Part shown: in pieces, positions 27,857-37,155 of the stretch
Numbering within the stretch: position 1 is the first letter of the stretch
How the letters are laid out: each line of letters begins with the position of its first letter
Assembly (NCBI GenBank): GCA_947499555.1
Contig: CANMOU010000001.1
Location: 1,426,001-1,490,000, forward strand
Source: an uncultured Roseovarius sp.
GTDB lineage: Bacteria > Pseudomonadota > Alphaproteobacteria > Rhodobacterales > Rhodobacteraceae
DNA: 64,000 nt
Direction: 5' to 3'
Notes under the pieces: model-generated
Told to the model about the DNA's origin: nothing
What the model saw: the letters and a program-made list of their open reading frames with translations, nothing else
The model's database searches: none
Made by a program: the position numbers and the translations under genes

Positions 27857-28705
27857 TCAATCCGACGGCTCCCGCAGTGGTGCTGGCTGCAAAAGAATAA
27901 TCGTCGGTTGCGCGGGCAAGGTTTCCAGCGAAACCGTCAGCGCCGTTTCGCCGGTTTCGACCACGGCGAACCGCTGCTCCATTCCCGCCAGGAAACGCCT
28001 CAGGTTACTTTCACCAAACCAGTGCATCGGGATCACAATTGAGGATCTGAGGCGCAAGATCACCTCGATCATGTCGTCCAGCGGCAGGGTGTAGCCGCCA
28101 TCGACCGGAGCCAGAAGCACATCTACCCGGCCCAACGCCGCATATTGTTCATCTGTTGGCTCGTGGTGCAGATGCCCCAGATGCCCAATGCAAAGGCCGG
28201 CGGTTTCAAAGACGAAAATCGAATTCCCCTTGGGCTCTGAGACCGTACCAAAGGCTGCCCGGATATCGGTTGAGACATTGCGGATAACCATATCGCCCAG
28301 ATCGAGGTGATGGTCGATCCCCCGCCCAAACTCATCGCCCCAACCCGGCAAGACATGCGGTATGGCCGGGTCTGGAAACGCGGTCCAATGGGTGGAGTGC
28401 GCGTGGTTCATCGTAACCACGTCAGGCGTGAAATCGACATTGCCAATGAAGCCGGTGAAATCGGTGACCGCATCCGTGCCGCCATCGGCCTGGATCAGAA
28501 AAGACGCATGCGCGATGTAATGAATGCGCACGCGGTCTTCGTCGATTGGATCCCGGAACGAGGCGCGGTGCAGATAGCCGATGCCAGGCGTGGTCTCTGC
28601 AACAGCGCGGCAATGGCTTGGGGTGCGCTCAGAGGTCTCCTGCGCCAAGGCCGGGTGCATGGCGATGATGAACAGACAACTCAGAATGACGCCCAGTCGG
28701 ATCAT
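27857..28705 (-). CDS. Secreted MBL-fold metallo-hydrolase
   Basis: A 282-residue protein from the ATG at 28705, giving a signal peptide 'MIRLGVILSCLFIIAMHPALA'. The fold is the metallo-beta-lactamase type seen in UlaG-like proteins: 'RIHYIAHASFLIQADGG' near residue 56, 'VTMNHAHSTHWTAFPDP' near 96 carries the His cluster, 'LCIGHLGHLHHEPTDEQ' near 182, and 'VLLAPVDGGYTLPLDD' near 207. The zinc ligand motif departs from the classical HxHxDH (it reads HAHSTH), typical of this branch. Substrate unknown. Periplasmic. Confidence 0.85.
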   Translation of the reverse strand: MIRLGVILSCLFIIAMHPALAQETSERTPSHCRAVAETTPGIGYLHRASFRDPIDEDRVRIHYIAHASFLIQADGGTDAVTDFTGFIGNVDFTPDVVTMNHAHSTHWTAFPDPAIPHVLPGWGDEFGRGIDHHLDLGDMVIRNVSTDIRAAFGTVSEPKGNSIFVFETAGLCIGHLGHLHHEPTDEQYAALGRVDVLLAPVDGGYTLPLDDMIEVILRLRSSIVIPMHWFGESNLRRFLAGMEQRFAVVETGETALTVSLETLPAQPTIILLQPAPLREPSD

Positions 28706-28764
28706 GGCGAACCTCCGGTTTCTCGCATGGTAGCGCATTCCCCGCCGATGTCAGCGTTCCAATT

Positions 28765-29673
28765 CTATGGCAGAGCAATTCTGGCCAGAAGTCCCATGTG
28801 GTCCGAGGCCAGCCTTGGGCGTCGTTCAAGCTGTCCGGTGCTGCCCTCTGGAACCAGCACATTGTCAATGGAGAGAGGCAGGAACTTTTGCCCAAACATA
28901 TGCGTGTTCCGATACGGTCCAAAGGGCGTGTTTCCCGCCGCACGAGCCAATCGGGAGACGCTGCCACCCCACGTGACCATGTTAAAATCACCGCCGATCA
29001 GGATCGGTTGATCAAGCGCTTCAAGCTTTTCTTCAACCCGTTTCATTTGCTCGAACTGTTCAAAGGGAAAAGGCCATTCTAAATGGATTGAGATCACCCA
29101 GATTGAGCCGTGATTTGGGTGCAAAACCATCACACCGGCCATACCCGCTCCTTCAAGGCAAAAAGCGGTGTCTTCAACAACAGGAAGCGAGGTTAAGACG
29201 GCGACGTCCTGATTTGGTCTGAACGGACATATGACCGAGAATGGGTAGTGATCGAACAAAGCCGCCATAAACTTCAAGTTATGGTCCGAGACTTCCTGCA
29301 GCGTCACGATTTCGGCGTCTGCCCCTATCATTTCCTGCGCGAGCGGTTCACGAGGCCAGGATTTGCTCATCAGATTCTTCTGATAGAGCGTCAGGCAGGT
29401 CCCTTCACAGGGGTCGTTGGGCTTGAAATACCCGTTCGCCAAAGGAAGCAGCGCGACCGCCGCCGCAACGCCCACAAAAAGGGCGTAACGTCTTGGCCCC
29501 AGCCACAAATGTGCGGGCGTCAATATCAAAAGCAGAAGGCCCGCAGGAAAACGGATCACTGCCATCGAATTGCCAAGTGCAAAGACTGTTCCGGTGAGCC
29601 CCAATGCGACGACAGCTATCAAAGCCCAACTCAGCCAAACGGCACAACTGCGAAAGACAGGCTTAAGCACCAT
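28765..29673 (-). CDS. Endonuclease/exonuclease/phosphatase family membrane protein
   Basis: A 302-residue protein. Residues 1-90 hold two or three hydrophobic segments ('WLSWALIAVVALGLTGTVF', 'FPAGLLLLILTPAHLWL'), so the catalytic part is membrane-tethered. From about residue 97 the EEP fold follows: 'CLTLYQKNLMSKSWP', 'IVTLQEVSDHNLKFMAALF', 'PILIGGDFNMVTWGGSVSRL' near 225, and 'IDNVLVPEG' and 'SDHMGLLARIAL' at the end with the catalytic Asp and His. Likely a phosphodiesterase or phosphatase acting outside the inner membrane. Located 26 bp from the MBL gene, possibly co-transcribed. Confidence 0.8.
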   Translation of the reverse strand: MVLKPVFRSCAVWLSWALIAVVALGLTGTVFALGNSMAVIRFPAGLLLLILTPAHLWLGPRRYALFVGVAAAVALLPLANGYFKPNDPCEGTCLTLYQKNLMSKSWPREPLAQEMIGADAEIVTLQEVSDHNLKFMAALFDHYPFSVICPFRPNQDVAVLTSLPVVEDTAFCLEGAGMAGVMVLHPNHGSIWVISIHLEWPFPFEQFEQMKRVEEKLEALDQPILIGGDFNMVTWGGSVSRLARAAGNTPFGPYRNTHMFGQKFLPLSIDNVLVPEGSTGQLERRPRLASDHMGLLARIALP

Positions 29674-29741
29674 AGACGGGGAATCCCTTACACACCGTGC
29701 TCTTCATAAGACGCCGAAGCGACACTGACAAATGCCGGGCT

Positions 29742-30326
29742 TCAGCCCGCGTCCGTCCGCCCCCGCCGATCCGAGCGCAAAGAGGCATAAAGGACATGAG
29801 TGCGCCAGCGTCCGTCAATCTGCAGATAGCTTTGCGCAACACCCTCATATTTGAAGCCGCATTCCTCCAGTAACCGCCTGGACGGTGTGTTTTCCGGCAA
29901 ACAAGCCGCTTCCAGTCGGGACAGGTTCAACCGCTCAAATGCATGATGCACCATGGCCAGCAGTGCCTCGCGCATGTACCCCTGCCGCGCAAATGGCTCA
30001 CCGGTCCAGTAGCCAAGTGTGCCTGCCTGCGCGGGACCACGTCGGATGTTATCAAGGGTGATCGCCCCCAGAAGCGCATTGTCTTCACGGCGAAACAGGA
30101 ACAAAGGCACAGCCGAGCCTTGTGAAATGGATCGCTGCGACCAGTGTACACGATTTGCAAAGCCTTTCCGCGACAGGTGATCGGTTGCCCATTGCGGCTC
30201 CCATGGGACAAGAAACTCTGCGCTGCGCTCTCTTAGGCTTGACCACTCGCGGAAATCAGTCAGCACCGGCGGGCGCAATGTGAGCCGCTCGGTCTCGATC
30301 TTGATTTTCCGGCGGGGGATGAACAT
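29742..30326 (-). CDS. rimJ: GNAT N-acetyltransferase (RimJ/RimL-like)
   Basis: A 194-residue acetyltransferase. The ATG at 30326 shares its A with the stop of the M16 protease gene (TGATG); a GTG one codon before is an alternative. The fold is the GNAT type with 'ERLTLRPPVLTDFREW' at the start, 'ALLGAITLDNIRRGPAQAG' near residue 93 and the acetyl-CoA loop 'PFARQGYMREALLAMVHHA' near 120. The close 'E.CGFKYEGVAQSYL' near 160 is typical of RimJ/RimL. It likely acetylates the N-terminus of a ribosomal protein or another amine; substrate not proven. Confidence 0.85.
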   Translation of the reverse strand: MFIPRRKIKIETERLTLRPPVLTDFREWSSLRERSAEFLVPWEPQWATDHLSRKGFANRVHWSQRSISQGSAVPLFLFRREDNALLGAITLDNIRRGPAQAGTLGYWTGEPFARQGYMREALLAMVHHAFERLNLSRLEAACLPENTPSRRLLEECGFKYEGVAQSYLQIDGRWRTHVLYASLRSDRRGRTDAG

Positions 30327-31588
30327 CACACCGCGCGCCTGTCCTGCAGATCAAGGAGACTTGGGGCAGATTCCACCGGGCCATAAAGCGCCAGCGCGGC
30401 GGGGGCCTCGACCGCCACTCGCGCTGCCAGATCGCGTAGATCCCCCAGACTAACCGCGTTGATCTTTTCGACCACTTCCTCCAGATCGGGCACTCGGCCC
30501 CAAATCTGCAACATGCGCGCCAGACGTTCCGCCCGATTTGATGAGCTTTCCAGCCCCATCAGAAGGCCCGCCTTCATCTGCGCCCGCGCGCGATCCAATT
30601 CGGATTGGCTAAAGTCATCCGCAGCACGTTTCATCTCATCGACAGTGATGTGCGCCAACCCGGTCATCTCTTCAGCGGAGGTCCCGGCATAAATCGTCAG
30701 CATGCCAGTGTCGCTATAGGCACCCGCCTGCGCATAGATCGTGTAGCACAGACCGCGCTTTTCCCGGATTTCCTGAAACAGGCGCGACGACATCGAGCCG
30801 CCCAAGGCTGACGCATAAATCTGAGCGGTATGTATTGCTGGATCAAGATAGTTGGGGCTTTCAAAAGCAAGCGCAAAATGCGCCTGTTCCAAGGCCTTGA
30901 CGGTGCGCCGTTCCCCGCCGGAAAATTGTGCTGCGGGGGCCTCAAGAAGGTCAGAATGGGACATATCGCCAAAAAGCGTTTCCGCAAGCTTGACCAGTGC
31001 CTCGTGATCCACCGCACCAGCCGCAGACAGGATCATCTGACCAGGGCGATACCGTTCGCCCACGAAGCGTCGCAGATCATCACGTGAAAAGGCGCGCACC
31101 CGCTCTTCGGCGCCAAGGATCGTCCGTCCAAGCGGGTGATCCGGATAGGCCTCTTCCTGCAACCAGTCAAAAATGATGTCATCGGGTGTATCAAGCGCCT
31201 GCCCGATCTCCTGAAGGATCACACCACGCTCAATCTCGATCTCGCGCGGGTCAAAGACAGGATTGCGCAGGATATCCGCGATCACATCCACCGCCAGAGG
31301 CACATCGCCAGCCAGCACCCGGGCATAAAACGCGGTGACCTCGCGGCTGGTATAGGCGTTGATATATCCGCCCACATCTTCGATGGTTTCGGCGATTTGC
31401 AGAGCATTGCGCGTTGTCGTGCCTTTGAAGGCCATATGTTCAAGAAAATGCGCAATGCCGTTCTGCGATGGCTCTTCATGCCGCGCACCCGCCAGCACCC
31501 AAACGCCGATCGCCGCAGATTGCAGACCGGGCATATGCTCGGTCACAACGCGAAATCCGTTCGGCAATGTGGTCAGGTTTACACTCAA
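30326..31588 (-). CDS. M16 family metallopeptidase (PqqL/MPP-like)
   Basis: A 420-residue peptidase of the mitochondrial-processing-peptidase type. The inverted zinc motif HxxEH is 'GIAHFLEHMAFKGT' at residues 45-58 (His47, Glu50, His51), and the distal Glu is in 'IEIERGVILQEIGQA' near 120. The C-terminal half is the second, non-catalytic lobe, with the substrate-binding 'GLCYTIYAQAGAYSDTGML' near 258. Active site is intact. Fifth gene of a minus-strand run (surf1-thrC-M16-GNAT) with 4-bp overlaps, so it is co-transcribed with thrC. No signal peptide; cytoplasmic. Confidence 0.93.
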   Translation of the reverse strand: MSVNLTTLPNGFRVVTEHMPGLQSAAIGVWVLAGARHEEPSQNGIAHFLEHMAFKGTTTRNALQIAETIEDVGGYINAYTSREVTAFYARVLAGDVPLAVDVIADILRNPVFDPREIEIERGVILQEIGQALDTPDDIIFDWLQEEAYPDHPLGRTILGAEERVRAFSRDDLRRFVGERYRPGQMILSAAGAVDHEALVKLAETLFGDMSHSDLLEAPAAQFSGGERRTVKALEQAHFALAFESPNYLDPAIHTAQIYASALGGSMSSRLFQEIREKRGLCYTIYAQAGAYSDTGMLTIYAGTSAEEMTGLAHITVDEMKRAADDFSQSELDRARAQMKAGLLMGLESSSNRAERLARMLQIWGRVPDLEEVVEKINAVSLGDLRDLAARVAVEAPAALALYGPVESAPSLLDLQDRRAV

Positions 31589-32973
31589 TGCGACAGGCGT
31601 TCTTTGATCAGGTTCTCTACAGCGGCAAGGTCATTGGCGACCTGTGTCACACGCTCGGACCGCTCATACAGGTCTGACATACGGTCGGGCAAGGGCGGAT
31701 GCACCCCTGCGGCCTTTTCGACCGCTGCAGGGAACTTGGCGGGATGGGCCGTGGCCAACGTGATCATGGGCACGGATGGATCACGCAAATCATTGGCAAC
31801 CTTGACCCCAACGGCAGAGTGCGGGCAGAGCAACTCGGCGCTGCCTTTGAGCGTCGCGGCAATGGTCGCCAAGGTCTCATCCTCGCCGCAGCGGCCGGAG
31901 GCAAAACTCTCTTGCAGGCTCTGCAAAGCGCCCTGGCTCACCGAGAACCCGCCTGCCTTCAGCTCGTCCATCACCTGCGCGACGGCGCCGCCGTCTTCGC
32001 CATAGGCATAGTAAAGCGCGCGTTCAAAATTCGAGCTGACCTGAATATCCATCGACGGGCTGATCGAAGGGATAACACCATCCGGCCTGTATTCCGACGT
32101 GGTGAGACACCGGTGCAAAATGTCATTCTGATTGGTTGCGACGACCAGCTGATCAATCGGCAGGCCCATGCGTTTGGCGATATAGCCCGCGAAGATGTCA
32201 CCGAAATTGCCGGTGGGCACGGTGAAACTAACTTTGCAATGCGGTGCGCCGAGGCTCACGGCAGAGGTAAAATAATAGACCACCTGTGCAAGCACCCGGG
32301 CCCAGTTGATCGAGTTCACGCCCGCAAGCCCCACGGCATCGCGAAAAGCAAAGTCATTGAACATGTCCTTCACCCGGGCCTGCGCATCGTCGAAATGACC
32401 ATCAATAGCCAGTGCATGCACGTTGCTTTCGGACGGGGTCGTCATCTGGCGGCGCTGAACTTCGCTCACACGGCCATGCGGATAAAGGATAAAGACATCG
32501 ACCGCTTCCAGCCCGCGAAACGCCTCAATCGCAGCAGACCCGGTGTCGCCAGATGTGGCCCCCACAATACAGACCCGCTTGCCAGAACGCTTAAGAGAAG
32601 CCTCAAAGAGCTGGCCAATCAGTTGCATCGCGAAGTCTTTGAAAGCCAGCGTCGGACCGTGAAAAAGTTCGAGCAGGAAATGCCCGCTATCGAGCTGTTT
32701 CAACGGTGCCCGTGCAGCGTGACCGAACCCCTCATAAGCCCGTGCGATGATGCCGCGAAATTCTTCATCAGTGAACGCAGCGCCCAGATAGGGGCGCATG
32801 ATGCGAAAGGCGGCCTCTTCATAGCTCACACCGTTGAGCGCCGCGATCTCATCGGTACTCAGCGTCGGAATGGTTTCGGGCAAATACAGCCCACCATCGC
32901 GCGCAAGGCCCGACAGCATCGCCTCTTCAAAGCTCAGGACGGGCGCCTGGCCGCGGGTGGATATGTATTTCAT
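31585..32973 (-). CDS. thrC: Threonine synthase
   Basis: A 462-residue PLP enzyme converting O-phosphohomoserine to threonine. The ATG at 32973 overlaps the surf1 stop (ATGA). It starts 'MKYISTRGQAPVLSFEEAML', the usual N-terminus. The PLP lysine lies in 'TLAFKDFAMQLIG' near 110, followed by 'VGATSGDTGSAAIEAF' near 142, a phosphate-binding loop. It is of the longer bacterial class (about 460 residues). Its stop overlaps the M16 peptidase start by 4 bp. Confidence 0.96.
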   Translation of the reverse strand: MKYISTRGQAPVLSFEEAMLSGLARDGGLYLPETIPTLSTDEIAALNGVSYEEAAFRIMRPYLGAAFTDEEFRGIIARAYEGFGHAARAPLKQLDSGHFLLELFHGPTLAFKDFAMQLIGQLFEASLKRSGKRVCIVGATSGDTGSAAIEAFRGLEAVDVFILYPHGRVSEVQRRQMTTPSESNVHALAIDGHFDDAQARVKDMFNDFAFRDAVGLAGVNSINWARVLAQVVYYFTSAVSLGAPHCKVSFTVPTGNFGDIFAGYIAKRMGLPIDQLVVATNQNDILHRCLTTSEYRPDGVIPSISPSMDIQVSSNFERALYYAYGEDGGAVAQVMDELKAGGFSVSQGALQSLQESFASGRCGEDETLATIAATLKGSAELLCPHSAVGVKVANDLRDPSVPMITLATAHPAKFPAAVEKAAGVHPPLPDRMSDLYERSERVTQVANDLAAVENLIKERLSH

Positions 32974-33653
32974 GGACCTGTCCCTTGCACCGAATGGCGA
33001 CTGCGAAAGATGTAATACCCGGTCATGACGAGCCAGATCGCGGCAAGCGAAAACCAAGTGATGGCATATTGCAAGTGATCGTTCGGAATGCCGCTTGTGT
33101 CGACCGGCAGGGGCGTCACGGCACCGTCTGGTTGCGACATTTTCCGCACCACCAAGAGAACCGGTTCTGTTTCAAGAATCTCTGCCATTTGCGCGATATC
33201 GCGGGCAAACCATGTATTGGCCTCAAGGTCATTCTCGGGCGTTGAACTGTTGCGATCATCTGGCCAATGCAGGTTGCCGGTCACACGCAAATCTCCGGGC
33301 GGTGGTGCCTGCAACGCGTCATCCAGTTTGAGAAAACCACGGTCCATCAGGATTGCCCTGCCATTTTCGGTCTCAAATGGCGTAACGATGAGATATCCGG
33401 CGCCCACCCTTTTGCGGCTCACCAGCACACGCAATGCGCCGCCGCCAAACCGCCCTGTGACCTCAACCGGCAGGTACTTGTGCTCACCAGCAGAGGGCCT
33501 GCCAGGCAAAGCGACCGGCTCTGCAGTGATCTTCGTCTCGATTTCCTCCAGCACACCCTCTTTCCATGCCAACCGTTGCACTTGCCAGACACCCAAGGAA
33601 ATCAGGATACCGGCCCCGACAAGGCCAAAGAGAAGAGGAACAAGCAGACGCAT
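32970..33653 (-). CDS. SURF1-family cytochrome oxidase assembly protein
   Basis: A 227-residue membrane protein from the ATG at 33653. It has an N-terminal membrane segment ('LLVPLLFGLVGAGILISLGV') with the SURF1 signature 'GVWQVQRLAWKE', a periplasmic domain with 'RPSAGEHKYLPVEVTGRF' and 'NGRAILMDRGFLKLDDA', and a second membrane segment near the end ('WFSLAAIWLVMTGYYIF'). SURF1 helps insert heme a into oxidase subunit I. It lies 900 bp downstream of the coxC gene with DUF4272 between them, and just before thrC. Confidence 0.92.
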   Translation of the reverse strand: MRLLVPLLFGLVGAGILISLGVWQVQRLAWKEGVLEEIETKITAEPVALPGRPSAGEHKYLPVEVTGRFGGGALRVLVSRKRVGAGYLIVTPFETENGRAILMDRGFLKLDDALQAPPPGDLRVTGNLHWPDDRNSSTPENDLEANTWFARDIAQMAEILETEPVLLVVRKMSQPDGAVTPLPVDTSGIPNDHLQYAITWFSLAAIWLVMTGYYIFRSRHSVQGTGP

Positions 33654-33720
33654 TGTGTTGGGCGCTAATTTGAAATCGGCTTCTTCTATCAAGCTCAGAC
33701 GGGGGAGCAAGTCCAACCCG

Positions 33721-34497
33721 TCAGGTATCGGTAGCCATATTGTCCCAATCGAGCCCTGCATAGCCAATAAGCCAATTGAGCGCATAATGCCGCTCAAAGG
33801 CTATCCCGGGATGCAAACCATCCGGTGGCGGCGCACCGTTCACGCGGGCCTCAACTGCCGCCCAGTGGATCCGATAGGCCAGATCAGCCGCATCGACGAT
33901 TTCAGATTGCGGTCGGAGCCGCGCGCTCTGAAATAGCCCTTGGGCACCCAGCTCTCGAATTGTGGTTCCCAGCAAGGAGGCATCAATGATCTGGTCCGGG
34001 TTGGGCAAATCGTCGATCAGGCCAATCGCCCAAAGCAGAACAGCCGCAGATTCATAGCGCCAGGACATCTGCACATAAGCCTCATCCGGCAAATCCGTGG
34101 CTTCGATAAAGTCGCGCTCTTCCGGCGTGAAAAGCTCTGAGGCGTCATATTGATCAATGATCGAATCAATCAAATCCTGATCGCGAGTCTCGCCTTTGAC
34201 GGCTATGATCATCACGGCGAGGGCTCGTGCGGCCACCTCCTTATCCGAGCGCCGCACTGTGTCCGCCTCTGCTTCAACGACGGGCAGGTTCTGCGTATAT
34301 GGCAGACCCAGACGTTGCAGCCCTGCGATAGATCGCGCTTTGCGTGCCAGTTGCTCTTCGGTGGGATCGGCGGAGATGCCCTCGATGTAGGATTTCCGAT
34401 CCAACTCAGCCTCGGACGGCTCTCTTACGGATGAGTCCGCTGCTGCAGATTGTGACGTCAGGCCAAGGGCCGCCAGTATGGAAACCAAAAATCGCAT
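33721..34497 (-). CDS. DUF4272-domain protein with signal peptide
   Basis: A 258-residue protein; the ATG at 34497 and one two codons earlier (34503) are both possible. The N-terminus 'RFLVSILAALGLTSQSAAA' is a signal peptide. The rest matches the DUF4272 pattern: 'RKARSIAGLQRLGLPYTQNL' near residue 53, 'VAARALAVMIIAVKG' near 90, 'YVQMSWRYESAAVLLWAIG' near 146 and 'RHYALNWLIGYAGLDWDN' at the end. Most family members are cytoplasmic, so a signal sequence is unusual. Function unknown. Lies between coxC and surf1, which suggests but does not show a link with the oxidase. Confidence 0.75.
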   Translation of the reverse strand: MRFLVSILAALGLTSQSAAADSSVREPSEAELDRKSYIEGISADPTEEQLARKARSIAGLQRLGLPYTQNLPVVEAEADTVRRSDKEVAARALAVMIIAVKGETRDQDLIDSIIDQYDASELFTPEERDFIEATDLPDEAYVQMSWRYESAAVLLWAIGLIDDLPNPDQIIDASLLGTTIRELGAQGLFQSARLRPQSEIVDAADLAYRIHWAAVEARVNGAPPPDGLHPGIAFERHYALNWLIGYAGLDWDNMATDT

Positions 34498-34512
34498 GGT
34501 CATATCTTAACA

Positions 34513-34542
34513 AAAAATGCGGAGGTCGCCCTCCGCATTTTT
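34513..34542. terminator. Bidirectional terminator between ctaE and the DUF4272 gene
   Basis: A perfect 12-bp stem AAAAATGCGGAG / CTCCGCATTTTT with loop GTCGCC, A-tract on one side and T-tract on the other. It ends the ctaE transcript (leftward) and separates it from the DUF4272 gene. Confidence 0.85.
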
Positions 34543-34584
34543 GATGGATTTCCCGTCGAAACGGGCGGTTCAGTCAAAAGCCTA

Positions 34585-35385
34585 TCAACCGCCCCACACG
34601 TAGACCGCCGCAAAGAGGAACAGCCAGACAACATCGACAAAGTGCCAATACCAGGCAGCTGCCTCGAAGCCGATATGCTTCTCAGCGGTGAAATGGCCCT
34701 TTAGCACCCGCAGCAGGCAAACGAAGAGGAAGATCGTTCCGATAATCACATGCGCGCCATGAAAGCCTGTGGCCATGAAGAAGTTGGCGCCATAGATGTT
34801 CCCGGAAAAGCCAAACCCGGCGTGGCTGTATTCATAGGCCTGGAAGACAGTGAAGATCACACCGAGCGCGATGGCGATGATCAGGCCCCATTTCATGTCT
34901 TCGCGATTTTCTTCATGCACCAGCGCGTGGTGCGCCCATGTGGCAGCAGCACCCGAGCATAGCAGGATCAGCGTGTTGATCAGCGGCAGATGCCATGGGT
35001 CGAAGGTTTCGATACCCGCAGGCGGCCAGATGCCATCCTGAATGGGAGACATCTCGCCCATCGGATACATCGCGTGCTTGAAGAAGCTCCAGAACCAGGC
35101 GGCAAAGAACATCACTTCGGACATGATGAACATGATGAAGCCGTAACGCAGGCCAATGCGCACCACTGGCGTGTGGTCACCCGCATGGCTTTCGGCCACC
35201 ACGTCGGTCCACCAGCCGAACATCACATAAAGAACACCGGCCAGACCGATAAGCATCATCCACGGTCCGTTGTCGTGGAAGAACATCACAGCCCCGAAGA
35301 GCATGATGAACCCCGCCAGCGCGCCCAACAACGGCCAGACTGAGGGGTTTAGGATGTGGTAGTCGTGATTTTTTTCATGTGCCAT
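34585..35385 (-). CDS. ctaE: Cytochrome c oxidase subunit III
   Basis: A 266-residue membrane protein with seven hydrophobic segments, the usual subunit III architecture. It has '[19 protein letters not shown]' near the end, the typical last helix, and '[18 protein letters not shown]' near residue 95. Part of the aa3-type terminal oxidase in the inner membrane. It begins 25 bp downstream of ctaG on the same strand, and closes the oxidase cluster before a strong terminator. Confidence 0.96.
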   Translation of the reverse strand: MAHEKNHDYHILNPSVWPLLGALAGFIMLFGAVMFFHDNGPWMMLIGLAGVLYVMFGWWTDVVAESHAGDHTPVVRIGLRYGFIMFIMSEVMFFAAWFWSFFKHAMYPMGEMSPIQDGIWPPAGIETFDPWHLPLINTLILLCSGAAATWAHHALVHEENREDMKWGLIIAIALGVIFTVFQAYEYSHAGFGFSGNIYGANFFMATGFHGAHVIIGTIFLFVCLLRVLKGHFTAEKHIGFEAAAWYWHFVDVVWLFLFAAVYVWGG

Positions 35386-35410
35386 CTGTAAGGTCCCTCG
35401 TCGAAGGCTG

Positions 35411-35998
35411 TTAGTTCACGTTATTGTCTGTGTCGTCCGCCGGTTCAAGAGCTGCTTGCGCATCCTCTTCCGGCAGGTCGATTTCATAGAATGTGTACCC
35501 AAGTGTGATCGTATGGGTGTATTTTGCATCCCGGTCGTCCACAATCTCAGGTTCCACGAAGAAGGTCACCGGCATCTGCACCCGTTCACCGGGTTGCAGG
35601 ACCTGCTCTTCAAAACAGAAGCAGTCGATCTTGGTGAAAAACCCGCCCGCCTCATAAGGCGTCACATTATAGCTTGAAGACCCTGCGACTGGTTTGTCGG
35701 TGGGATTGTAGGCCTCGTAAAATGCCAGTCCGGTTTCGCCGATGCGCACTTCCATCTCGCGCTGCATCGGTTTGAACTCCCACGGGAAGTCACGCTCTTG
35801 GCTGGCGTCGAAGCGAATGGTGATCGTCTGTTCCAGAATTTCGTCGGAGCCGGTTTCGGCAACATCGGTTGCCCCGCCATACCCCGTTACCCGGCAGAAC
35901 CAGTCGTAAAGCGGCACGGAAGCCCAGGCCAGTCCACCCATAAAGGCACCAACAGCCACAAGGCGTGTTACGGTTTTCAGTTTCGGATCCATTGCCAT
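35411..35998 (-). CDS. ctaG: Cytochrome c oxidase assembly protein CtaG (Cox11)
   Basis: A 195-residue copper chaperone for oxidase subunit I. One N-terminal membrane segment ('[21 protein letters not shown]') and a periplasmic immunoglobulin-like domain with the copper-binding Cys pair in '[16 protein letters not shown]' near residue 122. The ATG at 35998 shares a base with the stop of the small ORF upstream (TGATGG). The acidic tail '[11 protein letters not shown]' is unremarkable. Copper delivery to CuB is the known role of the family. Confidence 0.95.
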   Translation of the reverse strand: MAMDPKLKTVTRLVAVGAFMGGLAWASVPLYDWFCRVTGYGGATDVAETGSDEILEQTITIRFDASQERDFPWEFKPMQREMEVRIGETGLAFYEAYNPTDKPVAGSSSYNVTPYEAGGFFTKIDCFCFEEQVLQPGERVQMPVTFFVEPEIVDDRDAKYTHTITLGYTFYEIDLPEEDAQAALEPADDTDNNVN

Positions 35999-36159
35999 CA
36001 GCCTGTCTCCTCACCAGTTGGCAATACGAAATCTTCGTTTGAAACCTTCGCCACGGTCAAACCAAAGACCAAGGCTACGAATGCCGCAAGGACCAGCCCA
36101 AGACCAAGATTGCGGCTGAAACGGCGTTTGTGCATTTCATGCTGGCGCGACAGGGACAT
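35998..36159 (-). CDS. Small membrane protein of the cytochrome oxidase cluster
   Basis: A 53-residue protein between ctaB and ctaG, shorter than a typical ORF cutoff. It starts with the ATG at 36159 and reads '[20 protein letters not shown]' followed by a hydrophobic helix ('[20 protein letters not shown]') and an acidic end '[14 protein letters not shown]'. Its stop TGA overlaps the ctaG start by one base. A short single-helix protein occurs at this place in Rhodobacteraceae oxidase loci and is probably a small assembly factor. Confidence comes from position, spacing and the overlap. Confidence 0.8.
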   Translation of the reverse strand: MSLSRQHEMHKRRFSRNLGLGLVLAAFVALVFGLTVAKVSNEDFVLPTGEETG

Positions 36160-36162
36160 GGC

Positions 36163-37104
36163 TTACCACCCTCCCCAGCCGAAAGAGGCCAGCATCGCCT
36201 CAACTGCGATTGCGCCGAAATGGGCAAAAAGATAGATAAGCGAGGCTTTGAAGAATTTCCGTTCTGCAAGGAAGCGGTCCGCTTCGGCCATGTCTTCATC
36301 GCGCCGCCAGATATCAACCGCACCTTTGAGAAAACGCAAATTGAGAAAAACGGCCATGGCAAGGTAGAAAGGCCCGCCGACAGAGGTAAAGCCAAGCCCG
36401 ACGGCCAGCACAGCAAGCAAAACGGTGTAAACCAGGATATGCACACGGGTTGCGCGGCGCCCATGGGTCACGGTCAACATCGGCACCTGCGCGTTGTCGT
36501 AGTCCATCTTCGTAAACAGTGCCAAAGCCCAGAAATGCGGCGGGGTCCACATAAAGATCAGCGCGAACATCAGGATCGATTCAACGGATATCGAACCGGT
36601 TGCTGCCGCCCAGCCGATCATCGGAGGAAACGCCCCTGCCGCGCCGCCAATGACGATATTCTGTGGCGTCCAACGCTTAAGCCACATGGTGTAAATCACG
36701 ATGTAAAAGAAAATCGTAAATGCCAAAAGGCCAGCCGCCAGAAAGTTCGTCGCAAGCGCCAGCATGACGACGGAGAAGGCGGCCAGTGTCATTCCGAAAG
36801 CAAATGCTTCATCGGCTGTCACCCGGCCAGACGGGATCGGGCGCTTGGACGTACGCTTCATCACCGCATCGATATCGGCATCCCACCACATGTTGAGCGC
36901 CCCGGACGCCCCACCGCCAACTGCGATGAAGAGAATGGCCGCGAATCCAACGATCGGATGGACCGATACCGGCGCCGCAATCATTCCAACAAGCGCCGTG
37001 AAAACGACAAGCGTCATGACACGGGGTTTGAGCAGCGCAAAATAATCCCCAAACCCCGCTTCGTAGGTCTGGGTCTCAGTGCTGTTGAGGCTTGCGTCGC
37101 TCAT
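36163..37104 (-). CDS. ctaB: Protoheme IX farnesyltransferase (heme O synthase)
   Basis: A 313-residue UbiA-family prenyltransferase that adds a farnesyl group to heme B, giving heme O for later heme A. The Asp-rich motif is 'MWWDADIDAVMKRTSKRPI' near residue 70, which binds farnesyl diphosphate with magnesium. About eight hydrophobic segments. The ATG at 37104 is preferred over the frame start at 37116. It ends 4 bp before the small membrane ORF, so the oxidase genes are one operon in the order ctaC-ctaB-orf-ctaG-ctaE. Confidence 0.95.
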   Translation of the reverse strand: MSDASLNSTETQTYEAGFGDYFALLKPRVMTLVVFTALVGMIAAPVSVHPIVGFAAILFIAVGGGASGALNMWWDADIDAVMKRTSKRPIPSGRVTADEAFAFGMTLAAFSVVMLALATNFLAAGLLAFTIFFYIVIYTMWLKRWTPQNIVIGGAAGAFPPMIGWAAATGSISVESILMFALIFMWTPPHFWALALFTKMDYDNAQVPMLTVTHGRRATRVHILVYTVLLAVLAVGLGFTSVGGPFYLAMAVFLNLRFLKGAVDIWRRDEDMAEADRFLAERKFFKASLIYLFAHFGAIAVEAMLASFGWGGW

Positions 37105-37155
37105 CTTGATCCTCATGGCAAGGCGCGCAATGGCGCGCGCCTCGCGGAAACGGGC

